From contig NZ_JARIEA010000081.1 in the NCBI RefSeq assembly GCF_029267015.1, positions 1 through 64,000 of the forward strand: a stretch of 64,000 nucleotides of DNA, read 5' to 3'. How positions within the stretch are numbered: the stretch's first letter is position 1; each line of letters opens with the position of its first letter. Source of the stretch: Sporosarcina ureae (GTDB taxonomy: Bacteria > Bacillota > Bacilli > Bacillales_A > Planococcaceae). The notes under the pieces were generated by a model, which saw nothing but the letters and a program-made list of their open reading frames with translations, made no database searches and had not been told where the DNA came from. Shown here one piece after another: positions 43,817 to 55,743 of this stretch. The position numbers and the translations under genes are program-made.

Positions 43817-44617
43817 ATGAAAAAAACTTTGCAAATCTGGATGAGCGTTATTTTTGTATTGTTCATCTTCCCTGTCGTACTGCAGTACATTCCTAAACAG
43901 CCGACCATTCCCACTGCCCTCTCGTTAAAGGAACCAAGCACAATAGTCTACGCATCCAATGTATTGGAAGAGGATATTCGACCAAAAACAGAAGGGAATG
44001 TGTTGATCTATTCAACACACTCACACGAAGCATATGAACCGATTACGAAAGCCGTCGATGGAAAAGTAGCGGTATCTCACCATTCGGAGAATATTTTAAA
44101 AGTGGGCGCGCGACTAAAAGAGAATTTAATATCACATGGGCTTGGGGCAGAACAGCTCGATATCGATATTGTGAAAATCATGCAACAAAAGAAGATACCG
44201 TATCATCGATCGTATGCTGCGATCAGGCCGTATGTGGAAAAGAAGGTTAACGAACAATCTTATGATTTAGTCATCGACATGCACAGGGATTCGCTCGGTC
44301 CTTCTAAAACGACCATAACGCACGCCGGTCAACGCTATGCAAAAGTGGCATTTGTCATTGGAAGAGACCACCCGTATTACGAACGGAATTTGGCCAAAGC
44401 GAAGCAATTGAAAAGTGAAATGGAAAAAATAGTGCCGGGTATCACGCGAGAGATCATCATCAAAGGTGGCCGTGGAGTAGACGGTAAATACAATCAAGAT
44501 TTAAATACAAGCATCATTTTAATCGAAATGGGTGGCGTGGGTAATACTGAAATGGAAATCAATCAAACAATATCTGTCGTTGGTGAATCTATTTCCGCTA
44601 TGATGATCGTGCAATAA
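43817..44617 (+). CDS. spoIIP: SpoIIP, peptidoglycan hydrolase for engulfment
   Basis: A 266-aa sporulation protein with one N-terminal membrane helix (about 6-24) and a SpoIIP amidase/endopeptidase domain. VLIYSTHSHEAYEP (about 71-84) holds the first zinc ligands and DLVIDMHRDSLG (about 154-165) the catalytic region; ILIEMGGVGNT near 236 completes the site. It works with SpoIID/SpoIIM at the septum. ATG 43817 follows GGAGGG; the longer upstream frame lacks a ribosome site. Confidence 0.95.
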   Translation: MKKTLQIWMSVIFVLFIFPVVLQYIPKQPTIPTALSLKEPSTIVYASNVLEEDIRPKTEGNVLIYSTHSHEAYEPITKAVDGKVAVSHHSENILKVGARLKENLISHGLGAEQLDIDIVKIMQQKKIPYHRSYAAIRPYVEKKVNEQSYDLVIDMHRDSLGPSKTTITHAGQRYAKVAFVIGRDHPYYERNLAKAKQLKSEMEKIVPGITREIIIKGGRGVDGKYNQDLNTSIILIEMGGVGNTEMEINQTISVVGESISAMMIVQ

Positions 44618-44628
44618 TCTTTCAAATA

Positions 44629-44657
44629 TTGAAGTCTGAACCGTTCACTGCTATAAT
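44629..44657 (+). promoter_or_regulatory. SigA promoter of lepA
   Basis: TTGAAG (44629-44634), 17 bases, TATAAT (44652-44657), followed by the lepA ribosome site at 44687. Confidence 0.7.
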
Positions 44658-44700
44658 TCAAGTAGCTTAAATAGGTACGTACATGTAGGAGTGAACAGTG

Positions 44701-46524
44701 ATGAATCAAGAGCAGAGAGCAGCACGTCAAAAAAACATCCGAAATTTTTCTATCATCGCCCATATCGACCATGGAAAGTCCACGCTGGCTGATAGGATTT
44801 TAGAAAAAACGGAAATAGTGAAAACGCGTAATATGAAATCGCAATCATTGGATTCGATGGACCTGGAACGTGAACGCGGGATCACCATTAAACTGAATGC
44901 CGTTCAATTGGTATATACGGCAAAGAATGGTGAAGACTATACGTTTCACTTGATCGATACACCAGGACACGTCGATTTCACATATGAAGTATCGAGAAGT
45001 TTGGCAGCTTGTGAAGGCGCTATTTTAGTTGTAGACGCTGCACAAGGTATCGAAGCCCAAACATTGGCGAACGTCTACTTGGCGCTAGATAATGATTTGG
45101 AAATCTTACCTGTCATTAATAAAATCGATTTACCAGCAGCTGATCCAGAACGTGTAAAAAAAGAAGTTGAAGAAGTTATCGGATTGGATGCTTCGGAAGC
45201 GGTTTTAGCTTCAGCGAAAGCAGGAATTGGCATTGAAGAAATTCTGGAGCAAATCGTAGAAAAAGTGCCAGCACCTCAAGGAGATCCTGAAGCGCCATTA
45301 AAAGCGTTGATTTTCGACTCCCATTACGATCAGTATAAAGGCGTGATCGTCAATATCCGTATTGTTCAAGGAAAAGTAAAGCCGGGCGATAAAATTCGCA
45401 TGATGGCAACAGGTAAAGAATTTGAAGTGCTTGAGACAGGAGTCTTTACTCCGACAATTTCTCCTCGCGAAGAATTGACTGTAGGGGACGTAGGTTTCTT
45501 GTCTGCTTCTATTAAAACGGTAGGGGATACACAAGTGGGAGATACGATTACACTTGTCAATGATCCTGCAGATGAAGCATTACCTGGTTATCGTCGTATG
45601 AATCCGATGGTGTTCTGTGGATTGTATCCAATCGATACGTCTAAATATAATGATTTGCGTGAAGCTCTTGAAAAATTAGAGTTAAATGACTCCGCACTTG
45701 AATATGAACCGGAGACATCCCAAGCACTAGGGTTTGGTTATCGCTGTGGTTTCCTCGGCTTATTGCACATGGAAATCATCCAAGAACGGATCGAACGTGA
45801 ATTCAAGATCGATTTGATCACGACAGCGCCGAGTGTTATATATAAAGTAAACTTAACGGATGGTTCAACGATGAATGTAGATAATCCATCGATGATGCCA
45901 ACTGCACAAAAAGTAGATTTCGTAGAAGAACCATATGTTAAAGCGTCTGTCATGGTGCCGAATGATTATGTTGGTGCTGTTATGGAACTATGTCAACGTA
46001 AGCGTGGAGATTTCATTACGATGGATTATATAGACAGCACACGTGTCAATATTATCTATGAGTTACCATTGGCGGAAATTGTCTATGATTTCTTTGACCA
46101 ATTGAAATCCAGCACAAAAGGCTATGCTTCGCTGGATTATGAATTAATTGGCTATAAGCGTTCAAAACTCGTGAAGATGGATATTCTGTTGAACGGTGAA
46201 ACGGTCGATGCACTGAGCTTTATTGTGCACAATGACTTCAGCTATGAGCGCGGAAAAGCAATCGTTGAAAAACTGAAGTCGTTAATTCCAAGACAACAGT
46301 TCGAAGTTCCTGTTCAAGCGGCGATTGGTCAAAAAATCGTTGCGCGTTCAACTATTAAATCAATGGGTAAAAACGTTTTAGCAAAATGTTACGGTGGAGA
46401 TATTTCCCGTAAACGTAAATTGCTTGATAAGCAAAAAGAAGGTAAGAAAAAAATGAAACAAGTTGGCTCGGTGGAAGTTCCACAAGAAGCGTTCATGGCT
46501 GTTTTGAAGATGGATGAAGATTAA
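44701..46524 (+). CDS. lepA: LepA/EF-4 translational GTPase
   Basis: A 607-aa translation factor. G1 AHIDHGKST (about 19-27), G3 DTPGHVDF (about 80-87) and G4 NKIDLP (about 134-139) are intact; the EF-G-like domains and the LepA C-terminal domain ([20 protein letters not shown] near 557) follow. It acts in back-translocation or 30S biogenesis. GTG 44698 is directly before ATG 44701; AGGAG (44687-44691) fits ATG. Confidence 0.96.
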   Translation: MNQEQRAARQKNIRNFSIIAHIDHGKSTLADRILEKTEIVKTRNMKSQSLDSMDLERERGITIKLNAVQLVYTAKNGEDYTFHLIDTPGHVDFTYEVSRSLAACEGAILVVDAAQGIEAQTLANVYLALDNDLEILPVINKIDLPAADPERVKKEVEEVIGLDASEAVLASAKAGIGIEEILEQIVEKVPAPQGDPEAPLKALIFDSHYDQYKGVIVNIRIVQGKVKPGDKIRMMATGKEFEVLETGVFTPTISPREELTVGDVGFLSASIKTVGDTQVGDTITLVNDPADEALPGYRRMNPMVFCGLYPIDTSKYNDLREALEKLELNDSALEYEPETSQALGFGYRCGFLGLLHMEIIQERIEREFKIDLITTAPSVIYKVNLTDGSTMNVDNPSMMPTAQKVDFVEEPYVKASVMVPNDYVGAVMELCQRKRGDFITMDYIDSTRVNIIYELPLAEIVYDFFDQLKSSTKGYASLDYELIGYKRSKLVKMDILLNGETVDALSFIVHNDFSYERGKAIVEKLKSLIPRQQFEVPVQAAIGQKIVARSTIKSMGKNVLAKCYGGDISRKRKLLDKQKEGKKKMKQVGSVEVPQEAFMAVLKMDED

Positions 46525-46534
46525 TTGAACTCAG

Positions 46535-46564
46535 CAAAAAGGGGGCAAATCGCCCTCTTTTTGC
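46535..46564 (+). terminator. Terminator-like hairpin between lepA and hemW
   Basis: AAAAAGGGGGC (46536-46546) pairs with GCCCTCTTTTT (46552-46562), short loop, 11 bases after the lepA stop. It should reduce but perhaps not block read-through into hemW. Confidence 0.75.
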
Positions 46565-46596
46565 CGTTTACATACTCATATAAAGGATGTGACAGC

Positions 46597-47736
46597 ATGC
46601 GGGGAGTGTATATCCATATACCGTTTTGCCAGCAAATTTGTCATTACTGTGATTTTAATAAAGTGTTTTTGAAAAACCAGCCGGTCGATCGATATATCGA
46701 AGCGATTGGTAAAGAGTTTTATTATATGAAAGAAGCCGGCCATTCATTTGAAGAAGTGGAAACGGTATTCTTAGGTGGTGGCACGCCAACAGCGCTTAGC
46801 GTCGAACAACTTGACCGGTTACTGACGATTGTTTCACAGTACATTGATGTGACAACGTTAAAAGAATTCACAACCGAAGCAAATCCTGACGATCTGTCGG
46901 AAGGACAACTATCTATTTTGAAAGAAAAAGGTGTCAATCGTTTATCAATCGGCGTTCAAACCTTCAATGAACGATTACTGAAACAAATCGGACGCACGCA
47001 TTCCAACGAAGACGTGGAACGTGTCATTGCGGCTGCACGTAGTGTCGGTTTCGAGAATATCAGTATCGATTTAATGTACAGCTTACCGACGCAGACAGTA
47101 AGCGAATGGCAAGAGACGCTTGATCGGGCATTGGCGCTTGATTTGCCGCATTACTCCGCTTATTCATTAATTGTTGAACCGAAAACGGTGTTTTACAATC
47201 GAATGGTTAAAGGGAAATTGCCATTGCCTGGAGAAGATGCCGAAGCTGAAATGTTTGAGATGGTCATTGAACGCATGAATGCAGCAGGCAGGGAACAATA
47301 TGAAATCAGCAACTTCGCAAAACCTGGATATCCTTCGTTTCATAACTTAATTTATTGGGAAAACTCCCAATATGCAGGTATTGGTGCAGGTGCGCACGGC
47401 TATCTCGGCAAAGAACGCTATGCAAACGTAGGACCGTTGATGCACTATATCGATCACTTAGAAGAAGGCAAGTTACCTCGTAAGGACGTTCATGAAGTGA
47501 CACTGGCGGAATCAATGGAAGAAGAAATGTTTCTTGGTTTGCGAATAGTTGAAGGAGTGTCTATGCAGGAATTTGAGAAGAAGTTCAACCGATCGATCAA
47601 GGAAGTATTCGGTAAACCGATTGATAAACTGCAACAACAAGGGCTGCTTCACATCGATGGAGATCTTCTACGCCTTACACGTAAAGGTGTTTTTCTAGGG
47701 AATACAGTGTTTCAAGAATTTTTATTAGGTGATTGA
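46597..47736 (+). CDS. hemW: HemW, radical SAM heme chaperone (coproporphyrinogen oxidase-like)
   Basis: A 379-aa radical SAM protein. C11-x3-C15-x2-C18 binds the [4Fe-4S] cluster, GGGTPT near 66 contacts SAM, and HNLIYW near 248 is the HemW-specific heme-binding motif that separates it from true HemN. Members insert heme into respiratory proteins. ATG 46597 follows AAAGGATG; the frame extending to 46525 runs through the terminator and is not credible. Confidence 0.93.
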   Translation: MRGVYIHIPFCQQICHYCDFNKVFLKNQPVDRYIEAIGKEFYYMKEAGHSFEEVETVFLGGGTPTALSVEQLDRLLTIVSQYIDVTTLKEFTTEANPDDLSEGQLSILKEKGVNRLSIGVQTFNERLLKQIGRTHSNEDVERVIAAARSVGFENISIDLMYSLPTQTVSEWQETLDRALALDLPHYSAYSLIVEPKTVFYNRMVKGKLPLPGEDAEAEMFEMVIERMNAAGREQYEISNFAKPGYPSFHNLIYWENSQYAGIGAGAHGYLGKERYANVGPLMHYIDHLEEGKLPRKDVHEVTLAESMEEEMFLGLRIVEGVSMQEFEKKFNRSIKEVFGKPIDKLQQQGLLHIDGDLLRLTRKGVFLGNTVFQEFLLGD

Positions 47737-47746
47737 GTTTGATTCG

Positions 47747-47775
47747 TTGACATATAAAATAGAATTTGATAAATT
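47747..47775 (+). promoter_or_regulatory. SigA promoter of the hrcA operon
   Basis: TTGACA (47747-47752), 17 bases, TAAATT (47770-47775); the start point would lie near 47782, just ahead of CIRCE. Confidence 0.65.
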
Positions 47776-47786
47776 ATAAAGTAGTA

Positions 47787-47813
47787 TTAGCACTCGCAGT
47801 TAATGAGTGCTAA
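47787..47813 (+). promoter_or_regulatory. CIRCE operator (HrcA binding site)
   Basis: Perfect TTAGCACTC - 9 nt - GAGTGCTAA inverted repeat between promoter and hrcA. HrcA bound here represses hrcA-grpE-dnaK. Confidence 0.97.
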
Positions 47814-47827
47814 CAGGAGTGATGATC

Positions 47828-48883
47828 ATGTTGACAAACAGACAATTGCTCATACTACAATTGACAGTGAAAGATTTTATTGAGTCTGCTCAACCTGTTG
47901 GTTCCAGACAACTGTCAAAGAAACCGGAAGCGCCATTTAGTTCGGCAACCATTCGGAATGACATGGCGGATCTGGAAGATATGGGTTATCTAGAAAAGAC
48001 TCACACATCATCTGGAAGAGTGCCTTCAGAAAAAGGCTATAGGTTCTTTGTGGATCATTTATTACAGCCACAAGCCTTAGGTCTTGAAGACAGCTTGCAG
48101 TTGCGTACAGTGTTTCAGGAAAAAGTCGGAGAGTCCGAGGAATTGATACGGAAGTCCGCAACAATTTTATCGGATTTGACGAATTATACGTCCATTCTAC
48201 TCGGACCTGATACTTCTACGCATGCCGTCAAGAAATTCTCTATTGTTCCACTGGATCAACAACGGGCAGTGGCGATTATCGTAACAGATAATGGACACGT
48301 GGAAAATCGGATGTTCGATGTACCACCTGGCCTCACTGCTTCGGAAATTGAGAAGACGGTAAATATTTTAAATGAACGCCTAATAGGCACATCGCTTGTA
48401 CAGTTGCAGAAAAAATTGCAGCTCGAGGCGAAACATGTATTTGAACAGCATATTCACCAAGCCGAACAACTATTCAGCTCGCTGCAGCAAGCAATGGTAG
48501 TAGAGCCTGAAGAACAATTGTATTTCGGCGGGAAATTGAATATGTGGAAACAACCGGAATTTCACGATTTCCAAAAGATGCAATCATTTTTTGAATTGAT
48601 AGAGAAAGGCAATCCTGCCATGGGGCTTTTCAAAAATAACGAGCAAGGTATACAAGTTCGTATCGGTTCAGAAAACAACGTGATTGAAATGGAAGACTAC
48701 AGCGTGATCACTTCCACTTACTCGGCAGGAGAGAATATGGAAGGTTCCATCGCAATTATCGGTCCGAAGCGGATGGATTACGGAAGAGTCATTACATTGC
48801 TCGACATACTTAGCAGTGATCTATCTTCTGCACTACATCGGTTAACTATCGGACAAGACGGGAACGGGAGGCAAGACACGTGA
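47828..48883 (+). CDS. hrcA: HrcA, heat-inducible repressor
   Basis: A 351-aa repressor. N-terminal winged helix (about 1-70, LTNRQLLILQLTVKDFIESAQPVGSRQL and SSATIRNDMADLEDMGYLEKTHTSSGRVPSEKGYRF, quoted as two neighbouring parts), then the GAF-like dimerisation/insert domain. It senses GroEL availability. ATG 47828 follows CAGGAGTG; ATG 47822 is too near it. It controls its own operon through the CIRCE just upstream. Confidence 0.95.
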   Translation: MLTNRQLLILQLTVKDFIESAQPVGSRQLSKKPEAPFSSATIRNDMADLEDMGYLEKTHTSSGRVPSEKGYRFFVDHLLQPQALGLEDSLQLRTVFQEKVGESEELIRKSATILSDLTNYTSILLGPDTSTHAVKKFSIVPLDQQRAVAIIVTDNGHVENRMFDVPPGLTASEIEKTVNILNERLIGTSLVQLQKKLQLEAKHVFEQHIHQAEQLFSSLQQAMVVEPEEQLYFGGKLNMWKQPEFHDFQKMQSFFELIEKGNPAMGLFKNNEQGIQVRIGSENNVIEMEDYSVITSTYSAGENMEGSIAIIGPKRMDYGRVITLLDILSSDLSSALHRLTIGQDGNGRQDT

Positions 48884-49461
48884 AAGAAAACGAAAAGTTC
48901 GAAGAGCATCTAGATGAAAATCTTTCCGAAGATGAGCAAGAGCTTACTGAAGCGGCAGATCAGCCAGAGGTTGAAGAAGTCGTGGAAGTACTCACTACAG
49001 AACAAGAACTCGAGAAAAAAATAGATGAATTAACGAAAGCTCTTGAAGAAGAAGAGGGTAAGAAATTACGCGTATTGGCGGATATGGAAAACGTCAAAAG
49101 ACGGGCTGCACTCGACTATCAAACGTTGCAAACATACCGTGCACAAAACGTAATGGTGAATATTTTGCCTGTACTGGATAACTTCGAACGTGCACTTGCG
49201 GTTGAAGCAAAAGAAGAAGAGACGAAGGCCCTCTTAACAGGGATGGAAATGGTCTATCGTTCATTAGTAGAAGCGTTAAAATCGGACGGACTTGAAGAAA
49301 TTGAAGCACTTGATCAAGAATTCGATCCGAACTTCCATCAGGCAGTGATGACAGGCAATGAAGAAGAGAAAGATTCTGGAATTGTTTTGGAAGAACTGCA
49401 AAAAGGATATAAACTTAAAGAGCGTGTACTTCGACCATCCATGGTTAAAGTAAACGAATAA
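48880..49461 (+). CDS. grpE: GrpE, nucleotide exchange factor for DnaK
   Basis: A 193-aa protein: an acidic disordered N-terminus, a long coiled coil (about 45-100, LEKKIDELTKALEEEEGKKL, then LADMENVKRR) and the C-terminal beta domain (VLDNFERAL, EFDPNFHQAV, GYKLKERVLRPSMVKV). GTG start overlaps the hrcA stop by 4 nt behind GGGAGGCA. Confidence 0.95.
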   Translation: MKENEKFEEHLDENLSEDEQELTEAADQPEVEEVVEVLTTEQELEKKIDELTKALEEEEGKKLRVLADMENVKRRAALDYQTLQTYRAQNVMVNILPVLDNFERALAVEAKEEETKALLTGMEMVYRSLVEALKSDGLEEIEALDQEFDPNFHQAVMTGNEEEKDSGIVLEELQKGYKLKERVLRPSMVKVNE

Positions 49462-49468
49462 AAACTAA

Positions 49469-51334
<1,866 letters not shown>

Positions 51335-51356
51335 GTAATTTGAAATAGCTATTGAC

Positions 51357-51396
51357 GGAAAAGTCAAAGTCCGAAATTCCGGCTTTGACTTTTTCG
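51357..51396 (+). terminator. Terminator between dnaK and dnaJ
   Basis: AAAAGTCAAAG (51359-51369) / CTTTGACTTTTT (51383-51394) with an inner CCG/CGG pairing; T-run follows. Confidence 0.85.
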
Positions 51397-51471
51397 TTTG
51401 TTAACTTAACAAAATTCGATTTCAACGTGTTACAATGGACAACAGGTAAAATGCGATGAGGGGTGCAATGA

Positions 51472-52593
51472 ATGAGTAAACGAGATTACTATGATGTGCT
51501 AGGCGTTTCTAAATCTGCAACGAAGGAAGAAATCCGCAAAGCATATCGTACACTTTCTAAAAAGTTCCATCCGGACTTGAACAAAGAAGCGGATGCGGAA
51601 ATGAAATTCAAAGAGGTAACAGAAGCATTTGAAGTATTAAGCGACGAGAATAAGAAAGCCGAATACGATCAATTCGGACATAATGGACCAGGTGCTGGAT
51701 TTGGTGGATTCGGTGGCGGTGGTGGAGATGGCTTCGGTTTCGAAGATATTTTCAGCACATTCTTCGGAGGTAGTGCAAGAAGAAGAGATCCAAACGCTCC
51801 ACAAAAAGGTAATGACTTGCAATACACGATGACAGTCGACTTCATGGATGCTATTTTTGGTAAAGAAACTGAAATTGATATTCCTCGTGAAGAAGAATGT
51901 GATACATGTGACGGTACAGGTGCTAAAAAAGGCACAAGCGTCAAAACATGTACGGAATGTAATGGATCGGGCGAGGTTTCGTTTGCTCAAAACACGCCAT
52001 TCGGTCAAGTGGTCAATCGCAGAACATGTCCTACATGTCAGGGAACAGGTAAAATCATTCCTGAAAAATGTGAAACATGCCGAGGTAAAGGCCGCGTAAC
52101 GAAAAACAAAGTTATTAAAGTAACCATTCCTGCCGGTGTAGACCAAGGCCAACGTCTGCGTGTAGGCGGTCAAGGTGAAGCGGGTATAAACGGAGGACCT
52201 CCTGGAGACTTGTATATCGTCTTTAATGTACGTCCACATAAACGTTTCATTCGCGAAGAAGATGACATTATCCTTGAATTGAACTTGACGTTCCCACAAG
52301 CATCACTCGGAGACGAGCTCGAAGTTCAAACAGTACACGGCAAAGTGAAGTTAAAAATTCCGGCTGGTACACAAAACGGCACAACTTTCCGCCTTCGAGG
52401 CAAAGGAGTTCCGAACGTACACGGTCACGGTACAGGTGATCAACATGTCATTATCAAAGTGACAACACCGAAAAAGATGACAGAGCGACAAAAAGAATTA
52501 TTGCGTGAGTTCGCATCAATCGAAGGGGAATCACCAGATGAGTATTCCAGCTCGTTCTTCGATAAAATCAAACGCACTTTTAAAGGTGAATGA
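51472..52593 (+). CDS. dnaJ: DnaJ, Hsp40 co-chaperone
   Basis: A 373-aa type I DnaJ: J domain (1-70, HPD at about 33-35), Gly/Phe-rich linker, four CxxCxGxG zinc motifs (about 143-210) and two substrate-binding beta domains ending in a short dimerisation tail. It stimulates DnaK ATPase. ATG 51472 follows GAGGGGTGC. It is separated from dnaK by a terminator. Confidence 0.97.
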   Translation: MSKRDYYDVLGVSKSATKEEIRKAYRTLSKKFHPDLNKEADAEMKFKEVTEAFEVLSDENKKAEYDQFGHNGPGAGFGGFGGGGGDGFGFEDIFSTFFGGSARRRDPNAPQKGNDLQYTMTVDFMDAIFGKETEIDIPREEECDTCDGTGAKKGTSVKTCTECNGSGEVSFAQNTPFGQVVNRRTCPTCQGTGKIIPEKCETCRGKGRVTKNKVIKVTIPAGVDQGQRLRVGGQGEAGINGGPPGDLYIVFNVRPHKRFIREEDDIILELNLTFPQASLGDELEVQTVHGKVKLKIPAGTQNGTTFRLRGKGVPNVHGHGTGDQHVIIKVTTPKKMTERQKELLREFASIEGESPDEYSSSFFDKIKRTFKGE

Positions 52594-52607
52594 AAGGATG
52601 ACTAACT

Positions 52608-53552
52608 GTGAAATGGTCTGAAGTTTCCGTCCACACGACGCATGAAGCGACTGAGGCAGTAGCAAATATCTTGCATGAAGCAGGAGCGAGCGGAGTTGTT
52701 ATTGAGGACTCTGAAGAATTTGATAAAGAGCGAGTGGATCAATTTGGCGAAATATATGCACTCGATAAAGATGATTTTCCGAACGAAGGAGTCATCATCA
52801 AAGCGTATTTGCCTGTCACTAGTTTCATCAACGAAACAGTTGAAAACCTTGAACTGGAAATAGAAGGCCTTCGTCAGTTTTCATTAAATCCTGGTCGCTT
52901 TACTATTGGCATTACAGAAGTAGATGAAGAAGATTGGGCCAACTCATGGAAACAGTACTTCCATCCGGTGAAAATATCGAAGCGGTTCACGATTGTCCCT
53001 ACATGGGAAGAGTATACCCCAGTGGAAACGGATGAATTGATCATTGAACTGGATCCCGGTATGGCTTTTGGAACGGGTACACATCCTACTACAGTCCTTT
53101 GTTTGCAGGCTCTCGAGAAGTATCTTGAACCTAACCAAACGATTGTCGATGTAGGAACCGGTTCAGGCGTGCTTGCGATTGGTGCTGCTTTACTTGGTGC
53201 CAAACACATTACCGCACTTGACCTAGATGAAGTAGCTGTTCGCGCTGCAGAGGAAAATGTTACGTATAACCATGTGGATGATCGCATTACGGTCTTGAAA
53301 GGCAATCTTCTCGATTCCATCGAAGAACCCCCGGACTTGATTATTGCGAATATTTTAGCGGACGTTATCATGTCGTTTTCTCAAGATGCTTACCAACTTG
53401 TCAAACCAGGTGGCTTATTCATTACGTCGGGGATCATTGGAGCCAAACGCGATGAAGTGCGTAATGATCTAATCGCACAAGGTTTTGAGATTTTGGAAAC
53501 GGTTCTTATGGAAGACTGGGTAGTCATCATCGCGCGCAAAGGTTGTGAATAA
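52608..53552 (+). CDS. prmA: Ribosomal protein L11 methyltransferase
   Basis: A 314-aa SAM enzyme trimethylating L11. N-terminal L11-binding domain, then motif I VDVGTGSGVLAIGAALLGA (about 178-196) and the NILADVI active-site segment near 245. GTG start behind AAAGGATGA, 14 nt after dnaJ. Confidence 0.95.
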   Translation: MKWSEVSVHTTHEATEAVANILHEAGASGVVIEDSEEFDKERVDQFGEIYALDKDDFPNEGVIIKAYLPVTSFINETVENLELEIEGLRQFSLNPGRFTIGITEVDEEDWANSWKQYFHPVKISKRFTIVPTWEEYTPVETDELIIELDPGMAFGTGTHPTTVLCLQALEKYLEPNQTIVDVGTGSGVLAIGAALLGAKHITALDLDEVAVRAAEENVTYNHVDDRITVLKGNLLDSIEEPPDLIIANILADVIMSFSQDAYQLVKPGGLFITSGIIGAKRDEVRNDLIAQGFEILETVLMEDWVVIIARKGCE

Positions 53553-53554
53553 TC

Positions 53555-54295
53555 ATGCAACGCTATTTTCTAAATCATCCATTTGATGAGCAAGGTCAAG
53601 TTGAGATTAGCGGAGATGATTATAAGCATATTGTCAAAGTCATGCGTATGACGCCAGGTCAGGAAGTAGTGACGGTTTATGAAGGCGTTGCTTCTATTGC
53701 CATCATAGATAGCATGAGTGAAGATGCGGTGATCGTTTCTCAAAAGAAACAACTAGACAAAGACAATGAATTGCCGATTTCCGTAACGATTGTTTGCGGT
53801 TTACCTAAAGGTGATAAGCTCGACTTAATTACACAAAAGAGCACTGAGCTCGGAATGAGCCAATTGATTCCTTTTGCTGCAAGCCGATCTATCGTTAAAT
53901 GGGATGCAAAAAAAGTTGACAAGCGCATAGACCGTTTGCAAAAAATTGCCAAGGAAGCTGCTGAGCAATGTCATCGTAACCATGTGCCAGAGATTTTATC
54001 TGTCCAAAGCATCAAGCAACTGATCACGTATACGGATTCTTTTGATGTCAAAATGTTTGCGGATGAAGAAGATGCGAAAAGTGATGTGCCGCATAAGATT
54101 GCGGACCGTCTCAAAAACGTGTATCATGGACAATCGATAGTAGTTGTTTTTGGTCCGGAAGGCGGATTGGCGCGTGAAGAAGCCGATTTACTACAACAAG
54201 CCGGCTTCCTTCCGGTGTCGCTTGGACCTAGAATCCTGCGTACGGAAACAGCTCCTTTGTATGTATTGTCCGCTATGTCTTATGAATTTGAATGA
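53555..54295 (+). CDS. rsmE: 16S rRNA (uracil1498-N3)-methyltransferase
   Basis: A 246-aa SPOUT-class enzyme. N-terminal PUA-like part (MQRYFLNHPFDEQG), then the trefoil knot with KGDKLDLITQKSTELG (about 88-103), AKEAAEQCHRNHVPEI near 130, and FGPEGGLAREE near 196 that binds SAM; ending SLGPRILRTETAPLYVLSAM. Begins 2 nt after prmA. Confidence 0.95.
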   Translation: MQRYFLNHPFDEQGQVEISGDDYKHIVKVMRMTPGQEVVTVYEGVASIAIIDSMSEDAVIVSQKKQLDKDNELPISVTIVCGLPKGDKLDLITQKSTELGMSQLIPFAASRSIVKWDAKKVDKRIDRLQKIAKEAAEQCHRNHVPEILSVQSIKQLITYTDSFDVKMFADEEDAKSDVPHKIADRLKNVYHGQSIVVVFGPEGGLAREEADLLQQAGFLPVSLGPRILRTETAPLYVLSAMSYEFE

Positions 54296-54311
54296 AAGAA
54301 GTGAACAACTT

Positions 54312-55652
54312 ATGTCTTCAGTTGCTTTTCATACACTAGGCTGCAAAGTGAATCACTACGAAACAGAAGCTATTTGGCAACTGTTTCAAGAAGCAGGCTA
54401 TGAAAGAGTAGAGTTTGATAAGAATTCTGATGTCTATGTTATTAATACATGTACCGTTACAAACACCGGTGATAAGAAGAGCCGGCAAGTAATTCGTCGC
54501 GCTATCCGGAAAAATCCGGACGCGGTCATTTGTGTAACAGGGTGTTACGCGCAAACGTCACCGGCAGAAATTATGGCAATTCCCGGTGTGGATATTGTCG
54601 TAGGTACTCAAGATCGTTCTAAATTGCTTGGATTGATCGAACAGTTCCGTGAAGAGCGCCAGCCGATCAACGCGGTACGTAATATTATGAAAAACCGAGT
54701 CTATGAAGAACTTGACGTGCCTTCGTTTACAGACCGTACGCGGGCTTCCTTGAAAATTCAGGAAGGGTGTAATAACTTCTGTACGTTCTGTATCATTCCG
54801 TGGGCTAGAGGATTAATGCGCTCACGTGATCCGGAAGAAGTTATCCATCAAGCACAGCAACTTGTCGATGCGGGTTACCTGGAAATTGTGTTAACAGGTA
54901 TTCACACAGGCGGTTACGGTGAAGATTTAAAAGACTATAATCTAGCCCGTCTGTTACGTGATTTGGAAACGCAGGTAAAAGGATTGAAACGCCTTCGTAT
55001 CAGTTCGATTGAAGCGAGCCAATTAACAGATGAAGTCATCGATGTGTTGCGTAATTCCAACATTGTCGTACGTCACTTGCATATTCCGATTCAATCGGGT
55101 TCGGACACTGTACTGAAACGCATGCGTCGTAAATATACGATGGAATTCTTCTCAGATCGTTTAAAGCGTTTGAATGAAGCACTGCCTGACCTTGCAATTA
55201 CTTCAGATGTCATCGTAGGTTTCCCAGGGGAGACGGAAGAAGAATTTATGGAAACGTATAACTTTATTCGCGACCATAAGTTTTCTGAACTCCACGTGTT
55301 CCCTTATTCGAAGAGAACAGGCACGCCTGCTGCACGTATGGAAGATCAGGTAGACGAGAACGTGAAAAATGAGCGCGTTCATCGCTTAATTACATTGAAC
55401 GACCAATTAGCGAAAAATTATGCCGCTCGTTTTGAAGGTGAAGTACTAGAAGTCATTCCTGAAGAGCGCTATAAGCTAGATGGCGACGACAATCTCTATG
55501 TGGGCTATACAGATAATTACTTAAAAGTAGTGATGCCAGCAGATGAAACGATGATTGGAAAAATCATTAAAGTGAAAATCATGAAAGCCGGCTATCCTTA
55601 CAATGAAGGTCAACCTGTACGTGTCCTTACAGAAGAAAAAATAACGATGTAA
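54312..55652 (+). CDS. mtaB: MtaB, tRNA t6A37 methylthiotransferase
   Basis: A 446-aa radical SAM enzyme forming ms2t6A next to the anticodon. N-terminal cluster ligands C11, C47 and C78, the radical SAM triad C153-C157-C160 (CNNFCTFC) and a C-terminal TRAM domain (about 375-440) are all there. The open frame starts far upstream inside rsmE; ATG 54312 begins the standard MSSVAFHTLGCKVN and is preceded by a weak GAAGTGA site. B. subtilis name YqeV. Confidence 0.95.
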   Translation: MSSVAFHTLGCKVNHYETEAIWQLFQEAGYERVEFDKNSDVYVINTCTVTNTGDKKSRQVIRRAIRKNPDAVICVTGCYAQTSPAEIMAIPGVDIVVGTQDRSKLLGLIEQFREERQPINAVRNIMKNRVYEELDVPSFTDRTRASLKIQEGCNNFCTFCIIPWARGLMRSRDPEEVIHQAQQLVDAGYLEIVLTGIHTGGYGEDLKDYNLARLLRDLETQVKGLKRLRISSIEASQLTDEVIDVLRNSNIVVRHLHIPIQSGSDTVLKRMRRKYTMEFFSDRLKRLNEALPDLAITSDVIVGFPGETEEEFMETYNFIRDHKFSELHVFPYSKRTGTPAARMEDQVDENVKNERVHRLITLNDQLAKNYAARFEGEVLEVIPEERYKLDGDDNLYVGYTDNYLKVVMPADETMIGKIIKVKIMKAGYPYNEGQPVRVLTEEKITM

Positions 55653-55682
55653 AAAGATCACCTGTAATGGGTGGTCTTTTTC
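55651..55682 (+). terminator. Terminator after mtaB
   Basis: AAAAAGATCACC (55651-55662) / GGTGGTCTTTTT (55670-55681) with one G-T pair; directly adjoins the stop codon. Confidence 0.85.
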
Positions 55683-55743
55683 GTGCAACGAAATGAAAGC
55701 TTTGATATACTGAAAAAAACGATGTGCAAAAGGAGCGCTTTCA

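Noticed and set aside
51637..52299. 220-aa minus-strand frame opposite dnaJ
   Set aside because: It is a shadow of the dnaJ coding frame: compositionally odd (rich in C, F, T), no ribosome site, and fully inside a well-supported gene.
52874..53371. 165-aa minus-strand frame opposite prmA
   Set aside because: Serine-rich antisense frame with no ribosome site; prmA on the plus strand has all family motifs.
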